A program made the translations under genes and the position numbers. A stretch of DNA of 64,000 bases, taken from positions 165,655 through 229,654 of the forward strand of contig NZ_FKBR01000019.1 in NCBI RefSeq assembly GCF_900078335.1. The letters run 5' to 3'. This document shows positions 37,899-47,472 of this stretch, piece after piece. A model generated the notes under the pieces. The model saw only the letters and a program-made list of their open reading frames with translations, had not been told where the DNA came from and did no database searches. This DNA is from Bordetella trematum. GTDB lineage: Bacteria; Pseudomonadota; Gammaproteobacteria; Burkholderiales; Burkholderiaceae_B. Numbering within the stretch: the first letter of the stretch is position 1; the number at the start of each line of letters is the position of its first letter.

Positions 37899-39212
37899 TC
37901 AGGGGCGCGCGGCGCTGACCGTGCCGACGCAGGCGCCAAAGCCGATGCGCGGATAGCCCGGCTTGATGCACTCGGCACGCATGATCACCTGATCGCCGTC
38001 TTCCAGGAAGGTGCGCGTCTCGCCCCACGGCAGCGTCAGCGGCTGCTTGCCCCCGGCTGTCAGTTCGAGCAGCGAGCCGGCTTCGCTGGCCTGCGGGCCG
38101 GACAGCGTTCCGGTGCCCAGCAGGTCGCCGGGTTGCAGGTTGCAGCCGTTGACGGTGTGGTGGGTGATCAGTTGGGCCACATTCCAATAGGCATCACGGA
38201 AGTTGCTGCGCGACAGCGCGGCGGGCGCTGCCTGCCTGGCACGCGAGGCCTCGGTGGTCAGCAACACTTCCAGTTGCACATCGAAGGCGCCGTGCGCCTG
38301 GTTCTCGGGCGCGCTCAGGTAGGGCAGGGGCTGGGGATCTTCTTGCGGGCGGCTCCAGGGCGCCCGGAACGGGGCAAGCGCTTCCAGCGTCACGATCCAG
38401 GGCGAGATCGTGGAGGCGAAATTCTTGGCCAGGAAGGGTCCCAGGGGCTGGTATTCCCAGGCTTGCAGGTCGCGTGCGGACCAGTCGTTCAGGATACCCA
38501 GGCCGAAAACATGGGTTTCGGCGTCGCCCAGCGCGATGCGTTCGCCTTGCGGGTTGCCCTGGCCGACGAAGATGGCGAGCTCCAGTTCGTAATCCAGGCG
38601 TTGGCTGGGGCCGAAGGCCGGCGCGGCGTTCTCGCTGGGCGGGCGCTGCTGGCCGACCGGGCGCGGGAAGACCTGTTCGACGCCGATGGAGGAGGCGCGG
38701 CCGTGGTAGCCGATGGGCACCCACTTGTAGTTGGGCAGCAGCGGGTTGTCGGGCCGGAACTGCTTGCCCACCGCTGTGGCGTGGTGCAGCGAGATGTAGA
38801 AGTCGGTGTAGTCGCCGATGCGCGCCGGGGTGGTGAACTCGGCGTCCGCCTGAGGCACCAGCAGCGGTTCGATCAGCGTGCGCTGGGCAGACCCTTCGCG
38901 CAGCGCACGCGACAGCGCCAGACGCAGTGCGCTCCAGGCCTTGGGACCGAGGGCCATCAGGGCGTTCAGATGGGTATCGGCGCAAGCCTGCAGGGCATCG
39001 GCGGCAGCGCCCTCGAAAGGATGCGCCTGGCGCAGCGCGCCCAGGTCGACGATGGCTTCGCCGATGGCCACGCCGGGGCGGAACGCCTCGTTCGTGCCGC
39101 GCCGGCGAAAAGCCGCGAAGGGCAGGTTCTGGATGGGGAAATCGGTGGCGCCGTCATTGGCGCTGCTCACCCAGCTTTTCAGGGTGGCGTCGTGGGTTTC
39201 GTTCAGAGTCAT
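37899..39212 (-). CDS. fahA: Fumarylacetoacetase
   Basis: 437 residues, the length of the eukaryotic-like bacterial enzyme. It hydrolyses fumarylacetoacetate to fumarate and acetoacetate, the last step of tyrosine breakdown. Typical parts are the SH3-like N-terminal domain, the DYTDFYISLHHATAVG catalytic segment, YHGRASS, LELAIFVGQGN and NDWSARDLQAWEYQPLGPF. It follows hmgA by 60 nt on the same strand. The expected maleylacetoacetate isomerase is not in the window, so a glutathione-dependent isomerase must be encoded elsewhere. Confidence 0.97.
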   Translation of the reverse strand: MTLNETHDATLKSWVSSANDGATDFPIQNLPFAAFRRRGTNEAFRPGVAIGEAIVDLGALRQAHPFEGAAADALQACADTHLNALMALGPKAWSALRLALSRALREGSAQRTLIEPLLVPQADAEFTTPARIGDYTDFYISLHHATAVGKQFRPDNPLLPNYKWVPIGYHGRASSIGVEQVFPRPVGQQRPPSENAAPAFGPSQRLDYELELAIFVGQGNPQGERIALGDAETHVFGLGILNDWSARDLQAWEYQPLGPFLAKNFASTISPWIVTLEALAPFRAPWSRPQEDPQPLPYLSAPENQAHGAFDVQLEVLLTTEASRARQAAPAALSRSNFRDAYWNVAQLITHHTVNGCNLQPGDLLGTGTLSGPQASEAGSLLELTAGGKQPLTLPWGETRTFLEDGDQVIMRAECIKPGYPRIGFGACVGTVSAARP

Positions 39213-39272
39213 GCGTCGCTCAGGTCTCGATGGCGGAAGGGGGGGCGCATGGTATGCGCCTCGGATCGTCTG

Positions 39273-40571
39273 TCAGGCCTTTTCGGGGTTGAAGTGCTTT
39301 TTCAGGCCCTGCCAGCATTGATAGTAGTCGGCTTGCAACTGCGGCGAGCCCAGCGCCTGCTCGGTCGGGCGGATCACGCGGCGGGTCTCGAACATGAAGG
39401 CCATGGTGTCGCGGATGTAATGCGCCTGGCTGGTGTCCGCCGTACTGGCTTTCTCGAAGGTGTCGGCATCGGGGCCGTGGCCGCTCATGCAGTTGTGCAG
39501 GCTGGCGCCGCCCGGTGCGAAGCCTTCGGCCTTGGCGTCGTAGATGCCTTGAATGAGGCCCATGAATTCGCTGGCCACGTTGCGATGGAACCAGGGCGGA
39601 CGGAAGGTGTTCTCCATCGCCAGAATGCGGGGCGGGAAGATGGCGAAGTCGAGGTTGGCCGTACCCGGCGAGTCCGACGGCGAGGTCAACACCGTGAAAA
39701 TGGACGGGTCGGGGTGGTCGTAGCTGATCGAGCCGATGGTGTTGAAGCGGCGCAGATCATATTTGTAGGGGGCATGGGTGCCGTGCCAGGCCACGACATC
39801 CAGCGGCGAATGCGTCAGCGGTGCGCGCCAGAACCCGCCACTGAACTTGGCGATCAGTTCGAAGTCGCCTTCGATGTCTTCGTACCACGCCACCGGCGTG
39901 AGAAAGTCGCGCGCATTGGCCAGGCCATTGGAGCCGATGGGGCCGAGCTCGGGCAGGCGCAGCGGCGCGCCGAAATTCTCGAGCAGGTAGCCACGCGCCT
40001 CGGCATCGAGCAGTTCGACGCGAAAGCGCACGCCTCGCGGCAGCACCGCGATCTCCAGCGGCGCAAGCTCGATCAGCCCCATCTCGGTGGCCAGTCGCAG
40101 GCGACCGAGTTGCGGCACCAGCAGCATTTCGGCGTCGGCGTTGTAGAAGAACCGGCCCTGCATGCTGCGATTGGCCGCGTACAGATGGATGCCGACGCCG
40201 GAGAGCTCCTCGGGGCCGCCATTGCCCCCCCATGTCTGGACCCCCTCGATGAAGTCGGTCGGTGCGGTGGGAATGGGCAGAGGGCTCCAGCGCAGCTGGT
40301 TGGGCGTGACCGGGCCGTGGCCGAAACCGCCCAGCCAACGCGGCGCGCCTTCATAAGGCAGGAAGGGACGATGCACGACGCCCGGGCGGATGCGGTAGAG
40401 CCAGGAGCGGCGGCTTTCGACGCGCGGCACCGTGAAGGCGCTGCCCGAGAGCTGCTCGGCGTACAGGCCGTAGGGGCATTGCTGGGGCGAGTTGCGGCCG
40501 GTGGGCAGCGCGCCCGGCAGGGCTTCGGTGGCACAGGCGTTGCCGAAACCGGATTGGTAGTTCAGCGGCAT
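39273..40571 (-). CDS. hmgA: Homogentisate 1,2-dioxygenase
   Basis: 432 residues. It opens the ring of homogentisate to give maleylacetoacetate, using Fe(II). Signatures include [13 protein letters not shown] at the N-terminus, [20 protein letters not shown], and the iron ligands in [11 protein letters not shown] and the later [11 protein letters not shown]. First gene of the hmgA-fahA operon for tyrosine and phenylalanine degradation. Divergent from a LysR-type regulator, with a palindromic 159-nt intergenic region. Confidence 0.97.
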   Translation of the reverse strand: MPLNYQSGFGNACATEALPGALPTGRNSPQQCPYGLYAEQLSGSAFTVPRVESRRSWLYRIRPGVVHRPFLPYEGAPRWLGGFGHGPVTPNQLRWSPLPIPTAPTDFIEGVQTWGGNGGPEELSGVGIHLYAANRSMQGRFFYNADAEMLLVPQLGRLRLATEMGLIELAPLEIAVLPRGVRFRVELLDAEARGYLLENFGAPLRLPELGPIGSNGLANARDFLTPVAWYEDIEGDFELIAKFSGGFWRAPLTHSPLDVVAWHGTHAPYKYDLRRFNTIGSISYDHPDPSIFTVLTSPSDSPGTANLDFAIFPPRILAMENTFRPPWFHRNVASEFMGLIQGIYDAKAEGFAPGGASLHNCMSGHGPDADTFEKASTADTSQAHYIRDTMAFMFETRRVIRPTEQALGSPQLQADYYQCWQGLKKHFNPEKA

Positions 40572-40707
40572 GGTTGTCTCCAGGCGGGGGCGGGCGGCAA
40601 GGCCCCTTGTATTCTCGGGTGGGCCGGAAGGCAGGTCCCGGCAGGCTGTCCATTCTGCGCAAAATTGCCCACCCTGCCTATGGGAATGTATAAATAGAAG
40701 ATATAAA

Positions 40708-40717
40708 TTTCATGAAT
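40708..40717. promoter_or_regulatory. Palindrome in the hmgA/LysR divergent region
   Basis: TTCATGAA (40709-40716) is a perfect palindrome in an AT-rich patch (40688-40720) between the divergent start codons of hmgA and the LysR-type gene. LysR proteins bind interrupted palindromes, so this is a plausible operator half or core. Inference only. Confidence 0.35.
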
Positions 40718-40730
40718 AGTAGGGGGCGTC

Positions 40731-41639
40731 GTGGATGGCTTGCGCAAGGTCGACCTGAATCTGCTCGTGGTGTTTCAGCACCTGCTCGAAGAGCGCAACA
40801 TATCGGCCGTGGCGCGCCGCCTCGACCTCTCCCAGCCAGCGGTCAGCAATGCCTTGCGGCGTTTGCGCGCGGCCTATGGCGATGAGCTGTTCGTGCGTAC
40901 CGGGCAGGGCATGCAGCCCACGCCGCTGGCCGAGGCCATGGGTGGGCCGGTGAGCGAGGCGCTGTCGTTGCTGTCGCATCTGGCCGACGCGGTGCAGCCC
41001 TTTGATCCGTCCGTCAGCCAGCGCCGCTTGCGCATCGCCATGACCGACGTGGGCGAGATCCATTTCATGCCCAGTCTGATGGAGCTGTGCGCGCGTCACG
41101 CGCCGGGAGTGCGCATCGATTCCTTGCGCCTGGCCGGCGCCGACCTGCAGCGCGAACTCGACGCCGGGCGGGTGGATCTGGCCTTGGGCGCCTTCGAGGG
41201 ACTGGGCGGCGGGGTGGTCCAGCGCATGCTGTTTCGTCAGGGCTACGCCACGCTCTATCGCCGTGGCCATCCGCGTGCGCATGCCGGGATGAGCGTCAGG
41301 GCATTCCGGGCCGAGCGGCATCTGATCGTCTCGCGTGCCGCGCCCGAAGGCCAGGTCAACCAGGCGCTGGAGCGCGCCGGCCTGGCGCTGGCAGAGCAGT
41401 TCAGCGTGCCGCATTTCTCCGCGGTGCCTTATATCGTGAGCACCACGGATCTGCTGGCCACGGTGCCCCAGAAGCTGGCGGCCAGCGCCGCGCCGCATTT
41501 TGGCCTGCAATGGCTGATGCCGCCCGTGAAACTGGCCGCCCTGCAGACCAACCTCTACTGGCACCGCCGCCTGCAGCGCGATGGCGCCAACCAGTGGCTG
41601 CGCCATCTCATCATCGATACGTTCGCCGACCGCGCCTGA
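40731..41639 (+). CDS. LysR-type transcriptional regulator
   Basis: 302 residues, GTG start with AGGGGG upstream. N-terminal winged helix (~residues 3-62: DLNLLVVFQHLLEERNISAVARRL, with QPAVSNALRRL as recognition helix) and a periplasmic-binding-fold effector domain (~90-300) of the NodD/LinR-like subgroup. Divergent from hmgA-fahA, so it probably regulates homogentisate breakdown. It is convergent with the DUF2783/flavoprotein operon, which it could also affect. Confidence 0.9.
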   Translation: MDGLRKVDLNLLVVFQHLLEERNISAVARRLDLSQPAVSNALRRLRAAYGDELFVRTGQGMQPTPLAEAMGGPVSEALSLLSHLADAVQPFDPSVSQRRLRIAMTDVGEIHFMPSLMELCARHAPGVRIDSLRLAGADLQRELDAGRVDLALGAFEGLGGGVVQRMLFRQGYATLYRRGHPRAHAGMSVRAFRAERHLIVSRAAPEGQVNQALERAGLALAEQFSVPHFSAVPYIVSTTDLLATVPQKLAASAAPHFGLQWLMPPVKLAALQTNLYWHRRLQRDGANQWLRHLIIDTFADRA

Positions 41640-41656
41640 GGCCGGGCGAGCCGGGC

Positions 41657-41860
41657 TCAGGCGGCTGGTTGAACCGATTCCCGCGCCACGTCCAGGGCCT
41701 GGCGCAACACCTTCATGTCGCCGATATGGTTGGCCAGCACCAGGATCAGGGCGGCGTTCAGCTCCCGGCTCTGGGTGTCTTCCAGGTCCTGGTGAGCGTC
41801 GAGCAGCGCCTGATAGAACGCATCGGGCGCGGCCAGGTTGGGGGTCAGGATCAAGGACAT
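41657..41860 (-). CDS. DUF2783 small protein
   Basis: 67 residues, mostly helical and acidic. It resembles DUF2783, a family found next to FAD-dependent monooxygenases and metallo-beta-lactamase-fold proteins, as here. It lies 11 nt after the flavoprotein gene on the same strand, so it is very likely the last gene of that operon. Function unknown; a small partner or chaperone of the monooxygenase is a guess from context. Confidence 0.75.
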   Translation of the reverse strand: MSLILTPNLAAPDAFYQALLDAHQDLEDTQSRELNAALILVLANHIGDMKVLRQALDVARESVQPAA

Positions 41861-41871
41861 GGGAGCTCCTT

Positions 41872-43548
41872 TCAGGCGTGTCCGGCGGCACGCGCCAGCG
41901 CGCGGCGCAGCGTTTCGGCGTCCGGGCTGCGATGGCGCGCGGCGATATGCTGGTCCGGGCGGATGAGGTAGCAGGTTCCGGGCGTGGCGTCGTAGCGCTG
42001 TCTCAGCACGCCCTGGACGTCGGTCACGCAGCTCAGGCCGGCCGGCGCCGGCCAGAACGAACCGGCGGGACGCACCAGCAGGATGCGTGGCGCCAGCGGG
42101 TTGGCCGCCACCGTTTTCAGGTCGGCCAGCCAGGCCGCCATGGGTGGGGCATTACCGCAAAAGAGCACCAGGGAGAATGCGCTGTCGAGTTGCTGCAGCC
42201 ACCAGCCGGGGCCGGCGTCGGTCTCGATGGGGGCGTCGGCAGCGACGCTGCCGGGCAGCATGCCGCCCGTGAAGACGTCGCTGTCTTCGGTATTCAGCGG
42301 GGAGCCGTCATAGCGGGAGGGCAGCGACAGCCGGCCGCTGTTGATCAGGCCGCGGGCAAACGGATGGCGCCGTGCCAGGTTCAGCACGGCATTGCGGAAG
42401 TGGCGGCTGTTGTCGCTTTTGGGCGTGATGAAATCGGTGGCGCGCGAAGAGTTCAGGATGTTCTCGTCGGCGGCCAGCTCGCGCTCGACGGCATAGCTGT
42501 CCAGCAGACTGTCCGGAGCGAGCCCATCGAGCACCAGGCGTAGTTTCCAGGCCAGGTTTTCGGCGTCCTGCACGCCGCTGTTGGCGCCGCGGGCGCCAAA
42601 GGGAGAGACCCGGTGCGCGGCATCGCCGGCGAAGATCACGCGGCCATGACGGAAACTGTCCATGCGTTCGCACGCAAAGGTGTAGACGCTGACCCATTCC
42701 AGTTCAAAGCGCGCCTGCGGGCCCAGCAGCGCGCGGATGCGCGGCAGCACATTGGCCGGTTTTACCGCTTCGACGGGGTCGGCGTTCCAGCCCAGCTGGA
42801 AATCGATGCGCCAGACGTCGTCGGGCTGGCGATGCAGCAGCACCGACTGATTGGGGTGAAAGGGCGGGTCGAACCAGAACCAGCGCTCGGCCGGAAAGGG
42901 CGCGGTCATCTTCACATCGGCGATCAGGAAGCGGTCCTTGAAGATGCGGCCATGGGCCTCCTGGCCCAGCAGCTTGCGCACCGGCGAACGCGCCCCGTCG
43001 CAAGCCAGCAGCCAGTCGGCCTGCAGGCTGTAGCCGCCGTCGGGGGTTTCGATGCTCAGGCGCACGCCGTCGGCGAGCGCCTGCACGCCGGTGACCTTGT
43101 TCTTCCAGCGCAGCTCGATGGCCGGCTCGGCCTGCACCGCCTCCAGCAGGAAGCCTTCGGCGTAATACTGCTGCAGATTGATGAAGGCCGGACGTCGATG
43201 GCCATTCTCGGGCAGCAGGTCGAAATGACAGACCTCGCCCTCGCCGAAGAACACCCGGCCCACGTTCCACGACACGCCCTTGTCGACCATGCGCTGGCCA
43301 ACGCCCAGGCGATCCCAGATTTCCAGCGTGCGCTTGGAAAAGCAGATGGCGCGGGAACCGGTAGACAGGCGGCAGTCATCGTCCAGCACCACCACGCGGC
43401 ACCCCTGACGCGCCAGGTCCAGCGCGGTGGTCAGGCCCACGGGCCCGGCGCCGACGATGACGATGCTATGGCGGACAGGCGCGCCGGACCCTTGGTCGGC
43501 GCAGGGCTGGTAGGCGAACTCCAGCGCTTGGTAATCAATGTCTCCCAC
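41872..43548 (-). CDS. Class A FAD-dependent monooxygenase (MhpA/PheA-like)
   Basis: 558 residues. FAD motif GAGPVGLTTALDLARQG (~residues 32-48), DGARSPVRKLLG (the DG motif), and FAGDAAHRVSPFGARGANSG (the GD motif) show a flavin hydroxylase of the para-hydroxybenzoate hydroxylase fold. The C-terminal thioredoxin-like domain is as in MhpA. Such enzymes hydroxylate phenolic rings with NAD(P)H and O2. It is the middle gene of an operon with a metallo-beta-lactamase-fold protein (118 nt upstream) and DUF2783. Substrate unknown; an aromatic acid is likely given the hmgA neighbourhood. Confidence 0.87.
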   Translation of the reverse strand: MGDIDYQALEFAYQPCADQGSGAPVRHSIVIVGAGPVGLTTALDLARQGCRVVVLDDDCRLSTGSRAICFSKRTLEIWDRLGVGQRMVDKGVSWNVGRVFFGEGEVCHFDLLPENGHRRPAFINLQQYYAEGFLLEAVQAEPAIELRWKNKVTGVQALADGVRLSIETPDGGYSLQADWLLACDGARSPVRKLLGQEAHGRIFKDRFLIADVKMTAPFPAERWFWFDPPFHPNQSVLLHRQPDDVWRIDFQLGWNADPVEAVKPANVLPRIRALLGPQARFELEWVSVYTFACERMDSFRHGRVIFAGDAAHRVSPFGARGANSGVQDAENLAWKLRLVLDGLAPDSLLDSYAVERELAADENILNSSRATDFITPKSDNSRHFRNAVLNLARRHPFARGLINSGRLSLPSRYDGSPLNTEDSDVFTGGMLPGSVAADAPIETDAGPGWWLQQLDSAFSLVLFCGNAPPMAAWLADLKTVAANPLAPRILLVRPAGSFWPAPAGLSCVTDVQGVLRQRYDATPGTCYLIRPDQHIAARHRSPDAETLRRALARAAGHA

Positions 43549-43666
43549 GACGATCTCCTGCGTGGATTTTTATCGTTGCGGCCGCGCATGGGCGCGCGCA
43601 GGCGCGGCCCGCTCTTGACGGCGGGCCTGCGTAATACCAAAACCAAAGGCGGCGCTCCGGCCGGGC

Positions 43667-44620
43667 TCAGCCTTCCAGCTGTTGCCACATCTCCAGATCG
43701 CGTTTGTCGGTCCAGATGCGCGGATCGACGATGCCGCTGGCCTCGTCATAGGCGCGCGACACATCGAAAGGCATGCAATGATCGAAGATCACCCAGTCGC
43801 TGTAGCGCGGCTTCATGAAGTCATAGACCTCGCGGTAGATGGTCTTGAGATCCTTGCCCTGGGCCACGCCGCGGTTGACCGCGCCGTACAGATCGGTCAG
43901 GAAGGCACGGGTGCCCGCCAGCGCCTGTCGGACCTCGGTGGCGTTCTTGAGGGCCGGGCCGCGGCCCGGCACCATCTTCTCGGCCTCGAAGCCGGCCAGT
44001 GCATCCAGGGTGGTGGGCCAGTCGCGGAAGTAGGCGTCGCCGCAATAGGGCGTGGATTGATACTCCACCAGGTCGCCGGCGAACAGGATCTTCTGTTCAG
44101 GCAGCCAGGCAATGGTGTCGCCCTTGGTGTGGCCGCGCCCGACCTGCAGCAGCCGGACCTCCAGGTCGCCCAGATTGACCGTCATCTCGCCCTGGAAGGT
44201 CATGGTGGGCCACACCAGCCCGGGCGGAATGGATTCCGCGTTGCGGAACAGGCGCGGAAAACGGCCGATTTCGCTCGCTTTGTCCTGTTCGCCGCGTTCG
44301 GCGATGAGGTCCCAGGTATCGCGGCTAGCGAGAATTTCCTGGGCCTGGTAGGCGGACGCGCCGAAGACGCGCACGGCATGGTAGTGCGACAGCAGCACGT
44401 ACTTGATGGGCTTGTCCGTCACTTCGCGGATGCGCCGGATGACGTCCTGGGCCATGACCGGGGTGGCCTGGGTGTCGATCACCATCACCGCCTCCGAGCC
44501 GATGATGACGCCGGTGTTGGGGTCGCCCTCGGCCGTATAGGCATAGGCGTTGTCGGAAAGCTTCTCGAAGGAAACGACCTTGTCTTCCAGGTCGGCGTGC
44601 GAGGCGAATTGTTTGCTCAT
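43667..44620 (-). CDS. Metallo-beta-lactamase-fold protein with altered metal-binding motif
   Basis: 317 residues from the ATG at 44620, which has GGAGA 7 nt upstream; an earlier ATG would add four residues. The fold is clear (VIIGSEAVMVIDTQA, GHTKGDT, FAGDLVE), but the hallmark HxHxDH reads HYHAVR, and the last histidine region reads PGRGP instead of PGHGP. So one metal site has lost its Asp-His pair and a third ligand has changed to Arg. Activity may be unusual or absent. First gene of the operon with the flavin monooxygenase and DUF2783; it may act on the product, for example an ester or lactone. Confidence 0.82.
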   Translation of the reverse strand: MSKQFASHADLEDKVVSFEKLSDNAYAYTAEGDPNTGVIIGSEAVMVIDTQATPVMAQDVIRRIREVTDKPIKYVLLSHYHAVRVFGASAYQAQEILASRDTWDLIAERGEQDKASEIGRFPRLFRNAESIPPGLVWPTMTFQGEMTVNLGDLEVRLLQVGRGHTKGDTIAWLPEQKILFAGDLVEYQSTPYCGDAYFRDWPTTLDALAGFEAEKMVPGRGPALKNATEVRQALAGTRAFLTDLYGAVNRGVAQGKDLKTIYREVYDFMKPRYSDWVIFDHCMPFDVSRAYDEASGIVDPRIWTDKRDLEMWQQLEG

Positions 44621-44681
44621 TGCTGTCTCCATGTCCTTGGGCGCGCGGGCGCAGCGGGTAGGTGAAGACTATAGAGGGGCG

Positions 44682-44715
44682 TTCGTTTTTGTGCAATACG
44701 TTTGCTATAAACGAA
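44682..44715. promoter_or_regulatory. Nested inverted repeats upstream of the MBL/monooxygenase operon
   Basis: TTCGTTT (44682-44688) and AAACGAA (44709-44715) form a 7-bp inverted repeat; nested within it CGTTT and AAACG (44699-44703 and 44709-44713) form a second one with a 5-nt spacer. The shape is that of an IclR- or MarR-type operator, 62-95 nt before the first start codon of the operon. No such regulator is encoded nearby. Confidence 0.5.
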
Positions 44716-44756
44716 TTACCTAGGCGCGCCGGGGCGTCTGGGGGGCGCGGGCGGGA

Positions 44757-45584
44757 TCAGCGCTTCTGGCAGCGGGGGCAGAAGTAGGTGGCGCGCTGGC
44801 CCTGGATGATGCGCCGGATGGGGGTGTCGCAGAGGCGGCAAGGCTGGCCGGCGCGCTCATAGACGGCGGCATGGATGGCAAAGTAGGCCCCCGGCTCGCC
44901 AGTGGCGTTGACGTAGTCGCGCAAGGTGCTGCCGCCGCTTTCCAGGGCGTCGGTCAGGGTGGCGCGGATGGCCTGGGCCAGCCGTTCGCAGCGCGGGCGT
45001 GACACCCGGCCGGCAGCCAGGCGCGGATCGATGCCGGCGCGAAACAGGCATTCGGAGGCGTAGATATTGCCCACGCCAACCACGGCATGGCCGGCCAGCA
45101 GGGCTTGTTTCACGGCCACGCGCCGCCCGCGGAAATGGTCATGCAGCCATTGTCCATTGAAGCGTTCGTCGAACGGCTCTATGCCCAGCCCGATGAGCAG
45201 GGGGTGGGCTTCGATGGGGCCTGCCTGGGCCGGGTGCCACAGGACGGCGCCGAAACGACGCGGATCGTGCAGGCGCAGAATGGCATGGTCGAAAACCCAG
45301 TCGACGTGATCGTGCTTGCGCGGGGCTTCGTCCAGCGGCACGCGCCGCAGCGAGCCCGACATGCCCAGGTGCACGATCAGTACGCCATGCTCGAAGTGCA
45401 ACAACAGGTATTTTCCACGGCGGCCGGTACCCAGCACGCGCCGGCCGGAAAGCAGGGCGGTGAGCCCCTCGGCTATCGGCCAGCGCATGCGGGATTCTCG
45501 CAGCACCAGATCGCGCAAGGTCTGGCCGCTGATGACGGCGTCGATTCCCCGACGCGTGGTTTCGACTTCAGGCAGTTCCGGCAT
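44757..45584 (-). CDS. mutM: Formamidopyrimidine-DNA glycosylase
   Basis: 275 residues from the ATG at 45584, chosen because the mature N-terminus must be PELPEVE, whose Pro2 is the catalytic nucleophile. Removes 8-oxoguanine and ring-opened purines and cleaves the AP site. Further features: the helix-two-turn-helix with [11 protein letters not shown], and the C-terminal zinc finger ([10 protein letters not shown] and YFCPRCQKR). Divergent from the TPR protein gene; the two share a short intergenic region, as in many betaproteobacteria. Confidence 0.97.
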   Translation of the reverse strand: MPELPEVETTRRGIDAVISGQTLRDLVLRESRMRWPIAEGLTALLSGRRVLGTGRRGKYLLLHFEHGVLIVHLGMSGSLRRVPLDEAPRKHDHVDWVFDHAILRLHDPRRFGAVLWHPAQAGPIEAHPLLIGLGIEPFDERFNGQWLHDHFRGRRVAVKQALLAGHAVVGVGNIYASECLFRAGIDPRLAAGRVSRPRCERLAQAIRATLTDALESGGSTLRDYVNATGEPGAYFAIHAAVYERAGQPCRLCDTPIRRIIQGQRATYFCPRCQKR

Positions 45585-45645
45585 GAGCCAGTGTAAGATG
45601 GACAATTACGTGTACGAAGATTGTGCCACCAACCGGACGGGCCGC

Positions 45646-47472
45646 GTGAAGTTGTCGTTCAAACACATTAATTATGGATTGGCCTTGCTGGCGCTTTCGC
45701 TGGCGAGCGTGCAGGCAGCCCCCCTCTTGGCTGCAGGGCCTCGTCCTAGCGGCGACGCGACCGGGCCGCGCCTGATGGAAATGCCTCAGGAGCCGGAAAC
45801 CCAGGTCATCCGCCTGCATCCGGGGCAGTTGCCCGACGTCAATCTGACAGGCGATCTCTTTTACCGCCTGGTGGTTGCCGAAGTGGCCGCCCAACGCGGG
45901 CTGTACGGACGGGGAGCGATGACGCTGCTCGGTTTGGCCAAGGAAACCGGCGACCCGCGCCTGGCGCGGCGCGCCCTGGAATTCCAGCTGGCGGCTGGCA
46001 ACCTGGCCGGCGCCCTGGATGCCTCGCGCACCTGGGCCAGCCTGTCGCCCGGCGATATCGAGGCCAGTTCCACCGAGCTGGCGCTGGCGGCGGCCAACGG
46101 GCAGACCGAAGGCCTGGCGCGTGCGCTGCGCGAACGCATTGACGCCACGCCCGACAAAGCCGGCGGCATCGCGCAGGCCATGGGGGTACTCAGCCGCATG
46201 AGCGACCGCCGCCTGGCCCTGCGTATCCTCGACGAAGCCTTGCCCGACAATGTGCGCAAGCTGCCAACGGCGCATCTGGCGCTGTCCGATGCCGCCCAGG
46301 CGGCGGGTGACTTCTCGCGTGCCGACGCCGAGGCGCGTGCCGCCCTGGCGGCCGACCCGCGTTCCGAACCGGCCGCCCAGCGTGTGCTGGAGTACGGCTC
46401 GCATATCGATCCTGCCAAGGCCGAGGAGGCTGCGCGCGCCTTCATCGCCCGTAATCCCAATGCCCGCAAGCTGCGCCTGATGCTGGCCGGCCAGATGGCC
46501 GAACGTGGCGACTATGAGGCCGCGCAGGCCGAGCTGGCCGCCATGGCGCGCAGCGCGCCCGAAGATTTCGATCTGCTCTTCATGCAGGCGCAGCTGGCCT
46601 ACAAGGCCGGTCAGCTGGACCGCGCACGCGCCCTGCTGCGCCAGTACCTGGACGTCCAGAACCAGCGTCAGCAGTCCACCGCGCCCGGCTCCACCGACGC
46701 CGGTGCGGCGGCAGCCGATGCCCACGTGCTGCTGGCGCGCATCGCCGAGGATCAGGGCCGCTATGACGAGGCCATCGCCGAGCTGGGCAAGATCGATGAT
46801 CCGGGCATGCGCTACGCGGCCAATATGCGGCAGGCCACCCTGCGTGCGCGCCAGGGCCGCGTGGACGAGGCGCTGGCGCTGATCGCCGCGGCCCGCGCCC
46901 AGGACGAAGAAGAACAATTGCTGGGCCTGCTGACCCAGGCGCAGATCCTGCGTGATGCGTCGCGCGTGCCAGAGGCGGTGGCCCTGCTCGAGAAGGCCGA
47001 TCGCGACTATCCCGACAGCGTCGAGATCAAATATGAGCTGGCCATGCTGCAAGAGCGTCTGGGCCGCATCGACCAGCTGGAGAAACTGCTGCGCGAAGTG
47101 ATCTCGCTGGAGCCGGAGCACGCCCACGCCTACAACGCCCTGGGCTATACCCTGGCCGATCGTAATCAGCGTCTGCCCGAGGCCCTGGACCTGATCACCC
47201 AGGCGCTTGAACTGGCGCCGGACGATCCCTTCATCCTGGATAGCATGGGCTGGGTGAAATTCCGCATGGGCGATCTGGGCGCGGCGGCCGAGTACCTCAA
47301 GCGCGCCTACAGCCTGCGCCCCGAAAGCGAGATCGCCGCTCATCTGGCCGAAGTGCTGGCTGCGCAGGGCGAGCGCGCGCAGGCCGAGGCCTTGCTGCGC
47401 GACGCCTCGCGCGCCGATCCGCGCAATGCATTGCTGCAAGAAGTCATGAAGCGCCTGGAGATCCAGCCGTGA
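45646..47472 (+). CDS. Tetratricopeptide-repeat protein, exported
   Basis: 608 residues from the GTG at 45646, chosen because it gives a typical signal peptide (KLSFKHINYGLALLAL to about VQAA). An ATG at 45598 is possible but would add 16 residues before it. The rest is helical with many TPR-like units, clearest in the C-terminal third (AYNALGYTLADRN, PFILDSMGWVKFRMGD). Such proteins precede lolB and ispE in many betaproteobacteria; a role in envelope assembly is likely but untested. The stop overlaps lolB. Confidence 0.87.
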   Translation: MKLSFKHINYGLALLALSLASVQAAPLLAAGPRPSGDATGPRLMEMPQEPETQVIRLHPGQLPDVNLTGDLFYRLVVAEVAAQRGLYGRGAMTLLGLAKETGDPRLARRALEFQLAAGNLAGALDASRTWASLSPGDIEASSTELALAAANGQTEGLARALRERIDATPDKAGGIAQAMGVLSRMSDRRLALRILDEALPDNVRKLPTAHLALSDAAQAAGDFSRADAEARAALAADPRSEPAAQRVLEYGSHIDPAKAEEAARAFIARNPNARKLRLMLAGQMAERGDYEAAQAELAAMARSAPEDFDLLFMQAQLAYKAGQLDRARALLRQYLDVQNQRQQSTAPGSTDAGAAAADAHVLLARIAEDQGRYDEAIAELGKIDDPGMRYAANMRQATLRARQGRVDEALALIAAARAQDEEEQLLGLLTQAQILRDASRVPEAVALLEKADRDYPDSVEIKYELAMLQERLGRIDQLEKLLREVISLEPEHAHAYNALGYTLADRNQRLPEALDLITQALELAPDDPFILDSMGWVKFRMGDLGAAAEYLKRAYSLRPESEIAAHLAEVLAAQGERAQAEALLRDASRADPRNALLQEVMKRLEIQP

